A stretch of 64,000 bases of DNA from Pempheris klunzingeri (GCF_042242105.1 NC_092020.1:14077288-14141287), one strand, 5' to 3'; counted from the first letter of the stretch, positions 22,263 to 37,220 are shown. Notes: generated from the letters alone by a model not told the origin. A program made the numbers and translations.

Positions 22263-23988
22263 ATTGATGCAAAAATAGAGAAAAAAAAACATGAATGCTG
22301 CTTTGGTGCGCATTTATGCATTAGTTTGTAATTTATGCAGTCAGAAATCTTACTTCTTTTAGTACACCATGCCAGGACTAATGGTGATTTTCTGGGCACA
22401 TTTATAAAGTCATAGCAGAAAGCCTCACTTAGCATAAAAATTGTAAACAGTGACTGAGGAGAAAAACTAGGATTTGATTGGGGCTAAAAGGAGCATATGT
22501 CTGAATCTGGAATCTGTGAATTGTATCTCAGAGATGTGGATGGTGACTAACACATCATGGCCATCTAGTGAGCACTCAGAGATATGACACCTGACAGCAG
22601 CCTGACTATCCAGCACAGAGAAACAAACCATAGTTAGGTCAGTGAAACTGGTTGGGTTGTGAGTAATAACGCTGCATTTACAGTCACTGATGACGAGTCT
22701 GAACAGGGGAACTCCAATAGTGTCAGTTTCCACAAAGAAGAAAATGATTGTGGCGGGAATAGGGGCTGAATCTTAGATTTCATTTTATAAATTGATACCT
22801 TTATGATCCCTGGCTCTAATGAAAGCCATTATTTAGATATAACTACTTCCTTTGAATGTATTAAATCTTGTAAAAAAGACTTATGGAGTGAGAAAAAAAA
22901 AAAAGATTTAAATTAAAAAACTAATGCCCTAACTACTATGTTTCCCAAGTGACTCACTCTGTCAGCTAGTTTTCTTCCTTCTTCCTTGTTTTGTGTTACT
23001 GACTCAGAGGCTGAAGGGTGTGTTCTGACTTAACGTACACATACTTATCACCGGGCTCTCTCATATGTTGAAATAAGTTTGTCCACAAGAGCTTCACTCT
23101 GAAGCACAAATTAATGAGCCTGAAAAGCTCCTTTATATGCTCCCCAGAGTAATGGTAACAGTAATGGTAACAGTAATGGTAATAGTACATGTAAATTAAG
23201 TATCACATGAATTACTTTGAATTCAACTTGAACACAAATTGATTGGATTATTTGCTTAAATTGTCACTAAATCAGCTGCCTACAGTTTATCAGGTGCAAA
23301 GTGAATGCACATACTATTAGTAAGTCCAAGACATTAATAATGGCTGCTGTTTAGTTCCAGGCTGTTGCAGGTGCCTTTTCTCCCCATGGCAATCAGAGGG
23401 ACCTCCTCCAATATTTGTCCTCTGATCTTCTGGAAAATTTCACAATTTCACTATTATTCTATTAACAACTTTTTAGCATTTACAAACTGGACTTTTGTAA
23501 GAAAACTCTATTATGAGTTTTAACATTGAGGCCATTTTTTATGACAGATGACTTATGCAGTTGGGTTAATAAGTGACAAATTCTTTCATTGATTGATTGA
23601 TTCCTTAATATTATAACTGCAGGCTGGATATTTATTACCCACTATTAATGACTTGAAGAGATTGTATTTATGACTTACAGTTGGCCTACTTGTTGCATGT
23701 ATTTCCTTAGTAATTAGTCTAAATATGAGATAACATTACCACTTTGGTTATGTAACATTTGCTTGGTTTTTCGTTGTGGTTCCGTCTTTCTACGTAAATC
23801 CGTGTCCTCTAAGTAAAGCAGCAGCTCCATCAGCCTGTCGCCGCACGCCCTCTGTCTCTTCCGTGAAAACATTTGCAGTGCTGTGAGCTTCAGACCACTC
23901 CCTTTGTCTGTGTGGACGGAAGAACAGTCTGCTCTTTCCCCCTTATTGCCACCAGACGTGTTTTTCAGAACTATGTGCACGGCCGAGT
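22263..23988. other. Intergenic stretch before the TRIM gene
   Basis: No coding exon recognised. AT-rich, with a short (TGGTAACAG)-like triplication near 23150-23185. The last ~250 bases are probably TRIM promoter and 5' UTR. Confidence 0.4.
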
Positions 23989-25378
23989 ATGGCGGAGGCC
24001 AGCGCGCTTGAGGAGCTACACTCGGAGCTCACCTGCCCGGTGTGTCTGGAGCTGTTCCGTGACCCGGTCATCCTCGAGTGCGGACACCACTTCTGCCAGG
24101 TGTGCATCATCCAGTGCTGGGACGCCAAAGCGGACGAGCTGTCAAGTTGCCCAAAGTGCAGAAAGTCTTGCGGCCGTAAACTGCGACCCAACTCGCTTCT
24201 GTGCAACGTCGTGGACAGCGTGCGGAGAGCCCGGGCCATGGACACAGCGGCGGGGGTGACCGTGTGGGACCCGGAGGGCGGCCTGGAGGAGCCGGAGGAG
24301 CGGGAGCCTGGCTCCAGCATGAGCAGCGTGGCCTCGTCCTCCGGGCACTGGCCGCGCCTGGGTAATAGTCTGGATATGTGCGAGGAGCATGAGGAGAAGC
24401 TGAAGCTGTACTGTGAGGACGACCAGCTGCCCATCTGCCTGGTCTGTGGCATGTCCCGGGACCACAAGACCCACAATGTCATCCCTATTACTGAGGCCTT
24501 TGAAAACTACAAGGTAGACCACTGTCTCATTTTACAGACATATCTCTGTCTTTGATAAATAGAAGACTTCTTTGGCCCAAAATCTCAGTTTATACAGATC
24601 ACTTTCAGGGATAAAGTACTATGTGATGATCCATCTGTCCTGACATCATGTCACTGTGGACCACTAAACTTTAAGTAAAAAGTTCTGGTTTTAAGTTAAG
24701 AAGTGCCATTCTGCACCATGCTCACTTCACACTCCTCCTTGTTCTGGGCAGCAAACGTATCTCGAGTTTGACCGACTTTCCTTAATGTCAAACTAATCCT
24801 TGTTTATTAAGATTCAGTTTTCTGCTCTGACCTTAACAAATAGTGCTTTCACAGAGCACATGCTGTAACATGGCAGTTATTTTTTAAAACAGACTCCCTG
24901 TTTGCCCCAGCAGCCTTTGGGTACTTTGTGTTTTTACTGGAATTCAGCAGGCCACTGTGAGCTCTTGTTAACTGTGAACTCTCCTACACTTCAAGCTGAC
25001 CATCATCAATTTGTGTGCTGACTCACAGTGAGAGGCCTAACTGTGTTTCAACATGTTTCACTGGTGCTAAATTCCCATTTTGTTTGGATTTGTGGGTCAG
25101 AGTGGCCTGTAGCTGAAGGGTGAACATCATATGATTCCCATTAAAGGTGAATGTTGTTGTTCAGAGGGAGGCACCAATCAAATTATTTCTTCGTTTAAGC
25201 ATAATCTGGTTTAGTGGCACTAGTTCTTAACCGTGTTTTGCATGTGATTGTTTATTTCTGCTGCCTACCAACAGGATAAGCTGTCTGTCGCTCTGGAGAG
25301 GGTTCATCTACAGACAGAGGAGGCCACACTCTTTCAAAGACAGACCAATGAAAAGATCCTCCTTATAAAGGTATAAAC

Positions 25379-25416
<38 letters not shown>

Positions 25417-28400
25417 TTGTGAAAAGTAAATACCCCGAGCACACAAAAATACTTGTGTGTGTCCACAAGAACCAGATATTCAGCTAGCTAAACAACATTC
25501 ACCTGCATTCCTCCACCTTTACCTCTCTGACAGACGTGAATGTTGGATGACTCGTCCCAATTATGGCTGCTGGTGACACAACAGGTTGTTACTCAGCGTT
25601 GTTTGGACGTGATGATTCTCATGAGGTCCCTCCTGAAATTTGATTGGTGGCTAATAAACCTTCATACACGTCATGTCATGTTTGTCTTTCTCACACTCCT
25701 TTCTTTTGCCACTCTTTTTTGTCACACACACACACACACACACACACGTACATGTACAGCACGTGTACACTAGCCTTCATGTCACACATCCTCACAGAAA
25801 GAGATAACAGCTGACAGAATTTAGGCTGGTTCTCTTTTTCCACAACAGCAGCGTGTGTGTGTGTGTGTTTGCTGTGGTGGTGCGTTTCTGCTGTAGCAGA
25901 TAACTACACATATCTGTGCTCCAGGCTACTAGAAATTGTGTTTTTCCGCCCAGTCTGGATGTCTGTATGTCTGTCTGAATGTCTCAGCATGTAGACGTTC
26001 CTGTGTTTCTCGCTGTCTGTGTGTCTGACAGTTTATGTGCACATTCACAGATTTTCACTTCTCCGTTTTTCCGCCAGCATGACAGGATGTGGGTGAACAA
26101 GGTTGAGAGGAAGTCAATTTGTCTTTTCCTGCAGATTTCTCTTTATGTGTGCGTGTGTGTGTGTGTGATCATCATTTTACCTGCCCACATATCTATCTTT
26201 AGAACATACAGGAATGAATTAAGTATCCCCACTTCTAATTAGAAATACCAAAATACTACAATGTAAAAAAAACTCTGTCCTGCATTGTTTACATTATTTA
26301 AAAAGTAAATCCAATGATGTTACTTAGCAAAGTCTGTTTAGAGGTTTTTTTTTTTAGAGAGTATTTTCTGCATATGTGAGGAGTTATATAAGGACTGTTA
26401 TTGCTCCAGAGGGAGCTGCATTAAGTCTGATAAACCTCCTTGAGCTACGAGATTGCAATGCTTAATGCAAAAGTGAGCAAAGTATTAAGTGCAAAAATGT
26501 ACTTACCAAAAAAAAAATACCAAAGATTGGCTTTAGTAACAAACATGTGGCTGTGAGTTAAATGGAAATACATCATTATGGTCAGCCTTAGTTGACTGAC
26601 ACGCATTTTTAGTAACACCTTGCTTCACAACAATTTATAGGAAAAGAAAAAGAAGAAAACACACAGGCAACGTTTTTATTTTAATTTACATGATCCAAAA
26701 ATGAGACCATTCGCTCTGTGTTTTAGGAGCAAGGAGGAGATCTGGAGGAGCTGGTCACTGCAGAGTTTGGCCGTCTGAGGGAGTTCCTGCTTGAGGAGGA
26801 GGAGCGCATAAAGGAGAAACTGCGGAAGCAGAAAGAGGAGAAGCTCAACCAGCTGGAGGAGGCGCTCACTCAGACCACCGAGCAGATCAGCCAGTTGGAG
26901 AGCACGGCCGACCAGCTTCGCCTCAAACTGAGGGAGGAAGAAAACCCAGAGCAACTCAAGGTGAGAGAGAGGAGGAAGGGGAGCGAATGGATGATGCTCA
27001 TTATGCTTGTATAGCACATTTCCCTCAGCTGAGAAAGTTCAAAAAGAGAAGATTTTCAGTTACATGAAAAAAAAACACAGCCAGCACGTACTGAAGAATA
27101 TTGCCTTTGATATATTATCTGAATATTACAGTTGAGACTGAAGTATTTTATAATCATGGGTTTGTTCTGATCTGCTCTATTTCAGGGAATCAAAGATTTC
27201 ATTGGAGGGTGAGTATCATCTTGATCTTATCAGGATCATTCAACAGCAGTGAGATCTTATTGAGTTACATTAGTTTCTAGGTCATCTCCCCCCTCCTTCT
27301 CTCTATGACTGCTGTCTTCATTTGAAAGTCTGAAGTCACAAGGAAATGGCGTGTTGTTTTGTAAGAAACTGTCTTTTTGAAACAGGATGTCGGGGCGGTT
27401 TATCTTTGCCTCACATTGTGACGCAGACTCGTGGCAATTAGAATGCAGAAACTGTTACTGACAAACATTTTGTGTGTGTGAGAACACATTTACGTGGTTT
27501 AAGTCTTCACTTTGTCTAAGAAAAACAAAAGAGAATTGTCCATCATTAGTTTTTCTGTTCCCTAATATTTTCTACACAGTTCTTTCATAATGATAAGAAA
27601 CCACAATGCTAACAGTTACATCTTTGTATTGCTTTGTACTTTTCTTGTGCTGTGAATCCACTGAAGCAGCCCCAGAGAATATTGATCTGTGATGAAGAGG
27701 CTTTCGCTCCCTCTTGTGCTGCCTTTTGCTTTAAATTATTTTTATCACTCTTGTCTCTCTCCTTCTCTCTGTTAGGGCTGAGAGCTTGTTTGAGTGTCCC
27801 CCTGAGGTAGATGCCAATCTGCATACGGGAGACTTCCTGGGACCTCTGCAGTACAGGACCTGGAGGAATATGAGCTCAGTTTTTCAGCCTGGTACATAGA
27901 CACACATGTGCACACACATACACACACCATCCGAACACACTTGCAAAAGCAGTTACTTTTCCACAAATTTGGAGGACTTAGTTGAGAGATAGACGAAGGA
28001 AAAAAAGAACTGTCAGAACTGATGCAGCTTCCATCTGCAGGTACAATCACCAGACACTGAAAACATGAATTTACATACAACACCATCACATACTCGGTAT
28101 CACACTAACAATTAAACGGACAAATCTACCAACAAAAAAATGAATCCCTTTCAAATTATTGTTGTCATGACTGGTTCCTAAATATACATTTGATTGCACC
28201 ATGGGAGGTTCTGCTCACTTGCTCAGAAGGAAGCTGAAAACAGCTTTTCAGTGGTGGAGATGTAGCATTGTAAATTATCTTAAACATCAATTGAAGGTCT
28301 GAAAACAGAGTGAGATTTGCAAAACTTAGCAGGTCGTTACAGTGATGATGAATTAATGATTTCCTATCAGGAACCTTTTAAGGCTTAAAAAGAATCTCAG

Positions 28401-29611
28401 CTGGTTTCAACACAGTTTTGCTGGCCTGGGACCAGCAGGATGTACAATCATGAAGATGTGATGCAAAAATGTGTTTGATGCTTCTATTGTTAAAGAATTC
28501 CTAATATGTTTAAATTCATCAACATTATATTTCACTTTTTGCTTAACTTTTTCATTGAGTTTGACATGTACATTTGGTGCCTCTTTTAAAAAAATAAGTT
28601 GTCTTAATCTATGAAAGGCATTTTTGTGCTTTGTATTTTATGTTCAGTCTTGAGTGAACATGAGTTTCAAACATGTATGTACCTGCTTTCCAAACGTAAT
28701 CACTTCTGTCAGCGGGTCTAGTTCAGGTGTGCAAAGACTTATTTTGGGTATTTCAGGTCACTTTCCAATCACATGTGATCATATAGTGTTGGTGACTGTG
28801 TAACGCTACACTGCAATACTAGACTTGATGAATCTTTGGAGTTTTCTATCTTGACGTAGTATCATTTATATTTTATTTGTATCCATGTAGCTGATGCTCT
28901 TATCTAGCTCATCTTTCACCATTTGAGCAGGTAAGCAGTCAGTATCTTGTTGAAGGTCACTGCCAAGGAGTCTTTCGTGTGTCATTCTCTTTAAACACAT
29001 GTTAGTTGTTTCATTGGTCCATTTCTAACTCTTTTTCTGTCATAGCCATCACAGCTGTGACCCTCGACCCCGACACAGCCTACCCCTGCCTGTGGGTGTC
29101 CCCGTGCCGCACCAGCGTCCAGGTGGGAAGAATCCAGCCTAACCTGCCCAACAACCCAGAGCGCTTCACTCGCTACAACATCGTCCTGGGCTCTGAAGCT
29201 TTCTCCTCTGGCAGGCACTACTGGGAGGTGGAGGTGGGCTCCAAGACAGCGTGGGGGCTGGGCGTGGCCCTGGCCTCCGTCAACAGGAAGGAGGAGATCA
29301 GCCTGTGCCCAGATGATGGTTTCTGGACAATGGTGCTGAGGGACAACTGTGACGGCACCGGCGAGTATGAAGCCTGCACCGACTCAGAGGAGAGCTTGTT
29401 ATACCCCTCCAAGCCCCCCAGAAGGGTGGGGGTCTACCTGGACTACAGTCGTGGTGAAGTGGCGTTTTATGATGCTGGAGACATGAGCCACCTCTTTACC
29501 TTCTATGATGCAAAATTCAAGGAGCCTGTTTTCCCGTACTTCAATCCCTGGCCGATCATCAATGGACACAACCGGGAGCCGCTCTCCATAGTAACCCCAC
29601 ACTGGGTATGA
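23989..29611 (+). CDS. TRIM-family E3 ubiquitin ligase (RING, B-box, coiled coil, PRY-SPRY)
   Basis: A cytosolic ubiquitin ligase that recognises partners through its SPRY domain. Coding exons are 23989-24513, 25275-25370, 26727-26960, 27186-27208, 27776-27891 and 29046-29611. Lengths 525, 96, 234, 23, 116 and 566 are the standard class-IV TRIM pattern, and they total 519 codons plus stop. The RING is C3HC4 (CPVCLELF, ECGHHFCQVC, CPKC) at residues 15-62. A 60-residue acidic linker follows, then a B-box2 (MCEEHEEKLKLYC, CLVC, DHKTH). The coiled coil fills exons 2-3. GPLQYRTW precedes PRY-SPRY, which has LDPDTAYP, WEVEV and LDYS motifs. The domain order and SPRY most resemble TRIM62/TRIM69-type proteins in my memory, not enough for a symbol. 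Teleosts have many TRIM copies. AATAAA at 29667 lies 55 bases past the stop. Confidence 0.92.
25379..25416. repeat. Compound (AT)n(GT)n microsatellite
   Basis: About ten AT units followed by about eight GT units, starting nine bases past the donor of TRIM exon 2. Confidence 0.9.
25722..25747. repeat. CA microsatellite
   Basis: (CA)n of about 13 units in a TRIM intron. Confidence 0.9.
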
Positions 29612-29666
29612 ATGGGATCAATGTGCTTTTAATAAGAGGACTGACATTGTGCATCTGCTAATTCAG

Positions 29667-29672
29667 AATAAA
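29667..29672 (+). terminator. Polyadenylation signal of the TRIM gene
   Basis: AATAAA 55 bases after the stop codon. Confidence 0.55.
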
Positions 29673-29679
29673 GCTGCGG

Positions 29680-32600
29680 AAGATTCAACAGCTGATGAAC
29701 TTAGCTGGACTCATCTCATGAGCATTCACATATCTGCACTGGCATAAAGACTTTTCTCCATTAATCACGTGGTGAGGGTGAACATGCAGGTGACCCTGCA
29801 ATGTTTGAGAAGAAACTACTGACAAATGACACTTTAAAGGACATGGTTCTTGATATCCTACAGTTTTCTTATTGTCAACAAATCCAAAAAATCAAAAGTT
29901 CTGGCTGTTCAGCCAAATCCTGTTCTATCTTACTCCTTTGTGCCATTTGCTTCCGTTACTTTTGAAAAAATATTAAAAACATACCAATGAGCCACATTAT
30001 CGCACTGGATTGCATGTTCCTTTATTATGACAAACAAGACTTGATCCCACAAACACTGTGCTGCTACCCTACCCTTTCTGTGCACCAAATGTATATTAAT
30101 CTGCACCTGAAAATAGTCCAAAATAAATTAACTATTTCTTCCTAATATTTGATTTTAAAAAACAAACTAAATTTAAAAGCTGTTTTAGGAAATGATTTAG
30201 ACTTTTTAAACTATATTTTGTGACCATGTTATAAAGATTTGCATCTTAACTTGTTGACAGTAAGAAAAATGCAGAATAGAGGTATCCTTTAAGATTTTGA
30301 ATGGTTCCCTGTTATGTTTTAGACCCCTAGTAGAGCTCGCTGTTTTATTTATGTCCTGCTGCCAGTGATCAACAGGGGGCGGTAACGTGCCATGAAACCC
30401 AACAATGTGCCAACAAAGACGGAGTAAGAAGACTGCTAGCTAGTACACATGGATTTGAACTATGCTGGATTTAAAATGGAGCCACAAATTACATTCAACA
30501 CATTTCTCAAGGATTTACACAACACATTTTGGTGAGTAACACTGAATGTAAACCCAACTTTTGTTTGTTTACAAGAAAACACCACAAGGCACCTTTCACT
30601 GGTGTGTTGTATGTCCAATCCTGTTATTCTAATGACATGTACATCTAAAGCAAGATGCATGTAGTAGATTAAACCTAAGTAATAATGGCTTTTATATGCC
30701 TTTACTTTACAAGGGACACTTTACTTAATTATATGTTCAACACAAGTCTGTGAAAATGTCATTTTAAAATGCATTGAAAGTTATGACCAGAGATGTCCCA
30801 CTGAGGTTTTTGCTGGTACTTTTGATTCCACCAGAGGACACCCAAAGCTAATTTTGAATGCAGCATCACTCTGTTCCTCAGCAGTCTTTATGATACAACA
30901 TTGAGCTTTTATGATCCATATGGAAGCCAACCTCCAGAAACTGCAGCCCACTCAAAGCTTTTAGGGAAAGTTAATCTGAAAAAGCAATGCAAAATTGTTT
31001 CTTGCCATTTATCGGATTTTCCAGTTAAGTCATTTCAATTTTATTTATATAGCCCAGTATCACAAATCATAAATGTGCCTTAAGGGGCTTTGCAATCCGT
31101 GCAATCCACCTTCTGTCCTGAAACTTTTGATTCAGAGAAGGACTAACTCCCCAAGAAACTGTTAAATGGTCAATAAAACAGAGGAAACCCCAGCAAGAGC
31201 ACCAGAGGAGAAATCCCTTTCCCAGGACGGACATCCAGTAGATTTCTTGTGTGCAGAATAGACCAATACAGCAAAATTACAGTCCAGATAAACAAAAAAA
31301 ATCCAGATGACAAAATTAGATTGTAAAAATATAAGGATAAATACAGGAGAGGATGTGGAGTAACTTCCAGGAGAGACAGGAAACCATACAGACAGAGGGA
31401 AAGAGACACATGAGGTGAGGCTGAGTCTCCGGGAGGACGAAGATCCAAATCTAAAACATCTGGAATGAGGCACTGACAGCCAGAAGAGAGAGAGAGGTGT
31501 CAGGACGGCTAGTGGTCCAGTGTGCAGTTCTCAATCAATGAGACACCTGAGGGAACCGTTGCGGTTTCACGATTATAATGCAACACAGCAACAAAAACCG
31601 AACATTTGATTTATTAGATTGTGTGTTACGGATGCAAATACCTATTTCAAATAATCAGTTGATTATTTGTGACCTTACTCTGTTTGAGATTTGTTTACTC
31701 TCACGGATACTCACTGTTCCTTTTTTAATGTCCAGTTAAGCAAGGTTAATGAGTTACCCCATGCCAATCGAGCAATTTGGTCACCTGTGACTACTATTAC
31801 GGACAAATAAATAATGAGAATTAGTCTGACCCAAATGAAATGTAGGCCTATCCATGTCAGCTTAATCTCTGTGCGTCATCTGCCTATACATTAACCATAA
31901 ACTGAAGGTCTTGAGGCTACCTGTCAGGATTGTCTCTAACAGTCCTGATCTGTAATTAGATATTATTGCAGGCTGATCAACATGCAGTAACACAAGCCTT
32001 CACTTCTACATTACTGCTCTGCTGCCACTCCTTCTGTCATTCATCCCTGTCTTTGAACGGTTTCAGTGAGGCTGAAGGTGAAAGATAAGTCTGAGATGTT
32101 AGAAGTTCCTCTAAAAGTTTCCTGTCTTTTCACACTTTTTCTCTGTGAAAATTCAGTTATTTATTCCACTTCTCATCTCTTTTCTCATCTTGATCATTCA
32201 TCCTTCTTTCCTCTCCCGCATGACTGATCCGTTCCCAAAATACAACCCCTATTTTTAACTCTCAGTGCATGTAACTTAGCTTTTCTGTAATGGATCTCTT
32301 TTCTGCCACCGCTCAAGAATTTGCCTCTCCCCTCCATCAATAATCGATGAGGAGAGGGACGGCGAGAGGGGCTGAGGAGAGACAGATAGGCTGAGGAACT
32401 GAAAGACGGGTTTGAAATGATTAATGGAAACCTCATTAGGAGAGAGAGAAGTCAAGCTATACATTATACCCCTAGTCTGGAGAGCTATACACTATCACGG
32501 TCTGTTTCAGTTTGAATGAGAAATGTTTAATGAGAGTTAACAGGAGATGCAGAGAGAGAAAGCAGGAGATGCAGAGATAGAGGGAGATTTCAGGGGAGGC

Positions 32601-33950
32601 AGTTAAGGGCAAAATAGGGGGAAAAGTGAGACGCTTTATCTGCTTAAAGCTGCCAAACACCTGCCAGTGTCCTCGTTTTCAACTGGAGGAGGGAGAGGAG
32701 GGACACCAAATTGATGGGACGTTTTATTTATAGAAACCTGCAGCTTTTAGTGGAATTAGTTGCTTTAGATAAAAACTACAAAGCTATACGGCTCTTTTAG
32801 AGAGCTTGAAAGCGCAATAATATGTTTACACGCTTGTGTGAACATTCATGTCTAAAAATAAAAGTCAGTGGTGACACGATCACCTGTGTGTGCTCAGCCA
32901 TGCTTGCTGGACAGGATTATGTATGCAGGACAACGGTGAGGTGATGTGTTATAGCTAAACAAAAGTCTCTCATCATCACATACTGTAGCTTCCGAATTTG
33001 TTGTACCCCTCCCTCTCTTTCTATCTCTCTGTGTCACTTAATGGATAGCTGACCTGGGCACCTCCAAAAGAATCCAATTTGTATTACAACAAAGGCCTCA
33101 AATATGACAGGAGGAGGACAGGGGATTGAGGCCGGATAGATTGAGAGAGAAAGGAAGCATGGAGAGCAACGAGGATTATTGAAAGGGGGAAATGATGGTG
33201 ACAAGAAAGAGGCAAGGATGAGCGGGGAGAAAAAAAAAGTAAAAACAGGGACAAAAAAAGATGAGTAAAAGAGGCCAGAAATACATGACAGAAAAACACA
33301 AGATTTTGACTGAAAGCTGGAGGAGCAAAAGCACATTTCATTGGGGATACACTGAAGGGTGGCTGCGACAAAGCGCCCAGGCAACAGGAGGAGTGTTTAC
33401 CTGTGATGAAGGGGAAAAGGTGGAGGAAAGCGAGGAAGAGAAAGAGAGAGAGAGGTCGATGTGTCACAGGAAGATAGCGTGAGAGAGGTAAAGTTAAGGA
33501 GGTATAGAGTGTCACCTAAAGAACCAAGAGATAGCGAGCGGGGGCAGAGGTGCAGGAACTCAATCCCAGAGTCAAGACAGCAGTTGATAAAACCTCCTCA
33601 CCTGCACACACCAAGAGAGAGATATGGACAGTAGCACAGTGCAACACTGAAGAAAACACCTGGAGGAAATACTAGGACAGAGGAAGAAGAATTTGAATTA
33701 TTATTTTTCTCTGGAAAACCTTCATTCACACTTCCTTTTTTTTTGGAACAAAGAAAAAATTTGCACTGTATCGACGGACCTGGATTTTTAAGCATTTTTT
33801 AAAAAGTGACACATCTTATGATCTCTATAGCTGACTTTTCTGGGGAATTTTACACATACAGCATAAAATAAAAAAAGAAAAACAGAAAAAAAACAACGGC
33901 TACCGCAGACGAGAGGAGAGCAGGGAAGAGGCAAAAGAGAGGGTGAGGGA
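29680..33950. other. Intergenic stretch between TRIM and cabp2-like
   Basis: About 4.3 kb without a supportable coding exon. It contains a dispersed repeat (31030-31500). The last 1.5 kb is purine-rich and leads into the cabp2-like first exon, probably as promoter and 5' UTR. Confidence 0.4.
31030..31500 (-). repeat. Dispersed repeat with LINE-like 3' tail
   Basis: It begins on the plus strand with TTCAATTTTATTTATATAGC. Its reverse complement is the GCTATATAAATAAAATTGAA type of 3' tail seen on fish L2-like elements. The body (CAGAGGAAACCCCAGCAAGAGC, GGAAACCATACAGACAG) reads like a familiar teleost interspersed repeat. No coding capacity is visible. The family assignment is from memory and tentative. 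Confidence 0.5.
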
Positions 33951-34003
33951 GGGGGAGGGTGAGCGAGGGAGAGAGAGTGTGTGTGTGAGCCTCTGAAGCC
34001 GAG

Positions 34004-35056
34004 ATGTTCATGATCATTCGAGAGACGTCCGCAGGAGGAGGCGGTGCTGGAGCGATGAGCGCGCCACAGGAGAGGAGTGCAAAACAGGTGTGTGAATATA
34101 TGTCTGTATATATATATAAATGTGTGTATATATATATATATATGTGTGTGTGCATATGTTTTGTGTGTGTATACTCTCATACATATACATATAGATACAT
34201 CATGTGTGTTCAAAGTATTTATATCTCTGTGCATATATGCAACTGTGTGCATACACAGATACATTTAAGTTCATTTAATTTTTTGCTTGAATTTTTGTGA
34301 TTGTGTTTTGCTAAACTCAATTCCAAGATATGGAAACTTTGAGATAATTCTAAACCTGTACTGAAGTGTAATTGGAGTAAGTGATGAATCATTGCTATCT
34401 CCGTGTGGCTCCATATTTGCTTTCAGATGAACTAAATTACTGTAAATGCATCTTTATTGGCTGAAAAACCCTCTCAAAAGCAGTTTAATTATCTAAAGTT
34501 TTATTATGCAAAGCTAAAAACAAAGTTGTATTTCATGAGAAGTTGATATGTTGATGAAACATGATTAGAATTACAAAGGCTTTATTTACCCGTGAAATGT
34601 TTTTTGCAGTTTCATGTGTAAATAAAGTAAGTAAATTTGTCTGGATAGCACCTTTCTAGATCAGGGTTTGGGGTGCTGATATCAAGATGTCACAATATTT
34701 TGCATCTATGTTCACTACTAAATGCAGGTGCAGGCCGCCATCAAGAAGAAGCTGGAGAAGCAGAAGAAGCGAACTACTGAACATGGAGGAGGTGTTGGGG
34801 ACGTGCAGACTGCCACACCTCAGCCTCCTCGCCATCAGAAATCCGGCCAGACCACCCTGACGGCAGCGGCCGCCGCTGAGGACAGGGAGTCGCTGGAGGA
34901 CACGCTGGACGAGACGCTGGAGGAGATGATGGAGGGACCACAGAGGAGAGAGGAGAGGGAGGAGGTGGAGCCTGTCGACCTGCTGCCCATAGTGGATTCT
35001 GTGTTTGGTCAGGTAGGACCCATCACACGCATCCAATGTGTGTGCTTGACACACAA

Positions 35057-35087
<31 letters not shown>

Positions 35088-37220
35088 CATGTGCTGCTGC
35101 GTCAAGTTTTCCGGCTGATTGAATGCCTCGCCAACAGCTTGATTGAAACCCTAAGCCTCCAATTCAAATTTAAAGCCTGGCCGTCTCTCCCACAGCCATG
35201 ACCTCTTTGATCCCACATGGTAAAAGGGCATAAAGCGTCAATGCAGCAGCACAAAGCGCTAACCATTTTGTCTTCTTGTTTAACCCCAAATCTTTCTGGC
35301 AATGGCAGAAGCAGCAAAGCGTGAGAGCTAAAGCTAAGGATGGCGATATAGCGTGTGCTTGAGAGGATTTAAACTCCTTTACTTTGGCAAACATTATGAC
35401 AGTGTAATCCTTAACAGATACGGCCATAGTCAGCCAGAGATCTGATGAACACCCTATGCAATACTCTGCAGTATCACTTCAGTATCGCATCACATCCCAT
35501 CACTCTCATGATAAGCAGGAACACACGACACGGCACGGTAGGCTTCACCATTACAGCATCTGTCACCCTGGGGTCAGACATGTGGGATCATGGTGTGAGA
35601 AAGTGGTGGGTTTTTGTTTGTGTGTGTGTATGAAAATAATCTCAAAAGAGATTACACCAAAGTTAAAGCCCCATTCACTTTCTTCCTCCCCTGCTAACCT
35701 CAACATGGCTTGTGAGTCACTCTGCATTTTTTTTTGTCTGACATGACATGAAAGAGTCCACGTCAGCAAACTCTGAAGTGACTGATGATGAGTGTGGCTG
35801 AGGTTAGAAACATGAAATCAATATAAAAAGATAAAAATGTGATGTCAGTGGTGATGCAAGTGATCCAAAATAAGAGACAACGGCTGAGTGAGTGGGAGGG
35901 AGCACCATGTGGGCAAAGTCTGAGGAGAGGAGAAGATTTCACTTTCCCTCATTTCACTGTAGGGATGCTTGTGGTCCCTGAATCTCACTTGGTCAACCAA
36001 TGCATCATGGGATGAAACATGCGTGTAACAGGCAGTGAGCATGTGGTGTCCCTGAGACCTTCAGCCCCCACATACTGAACCAGAATCAAGCAGGGCTGGA
36101 AAAAGCTAACGCAAACTCATCATCATCTTAAAGTGATATTTCATAAAAACAAGCTCACATTTTTTTACATAAAAAAACAAAAAACCCACTTTGACGGCTT
36201 TGACGAAGTTTAAATGACGCTTTGACACAGCAATGGTAAACATTTGGGATTTTTGGGTACATTTTGTCTCAGGTTCTTTGTAATTATTTGTAGTATTTTG
36301 TACATTTTAACAAAATTAGGTTATTGACTTCTGAATTGTAATCCTTCTATACTTCAACATATATAATTGTAGCTTATTCTGCATTTATGATACTCTGAGC
36401 GTTTTTATATGTGCTTATTTATATGATAATGAAATGAAGATGAACTTACAAAAAAGCATTTTGGGGGCTCGTCTGCAGGGCTGAAAAGTACATTTCCTCA
36501 AGCACTATGCTGTTGCTCACATTCACACCAACGGGCAATTTAGAGTCACCAGCAAACCCAACCTATATGTCTTTGGACTGTGGGAGGAATCGGGAGAAAA
36601 CATATACTCATACTCATATTACTCATATATACTCATATTTCACTAAATTTCACAGGGAGATATTTTTTCTACACTACATTTACTTGACAACCATACTCTT
36701 TACTTTCAAGTTTAATATTGTAAATCCAAAATGTATATGATCGAATGTTATTGATTAAATTATATAGCAACATTAAAATGCCTCTCACACATTCATGCAT
36801 TTGTACTGATAATCTGATAATCAGATCATGTTGTATCCATTTAAAATTTTAATACCTCTGTACTTTTACCCGAGTAAGAGTTGAGTGCAGGTCTTTAACT
36901 TGTAATGGTGTATTTATACATTGCTGGATTTCGTCTTTTGCTTGAGTAAACAATCCAAGTACGTCTTCTACATCTGCCGCCCCCCACGCTCTGTCTACCT
37001 TGTCTCTTCTTGTCTTTCTCTGACTGACAGCTCTCATTACTGGAAACCAGCTGATGAACATCTGACACCAGATCAGTACATGATATGTACTATACAGGTT
37101 TACCTGCTGCCACACACACACACACACACACACACACGCATCTAAGTTCATGAGAAAGGCATAAGAGTCAGCTGAGTCCAAAACAAAGAACAGAGTCACA
37201 TTACCTGAGTACTGCACACT

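Noticed and set aside
33788-34300. Overlapping frames around the first cabp2 exon rich in Y, I, H and T
   Set aside because: They translate TA/TG simple repeats in several frames. Only the 34004-34087 exon splices in phase.
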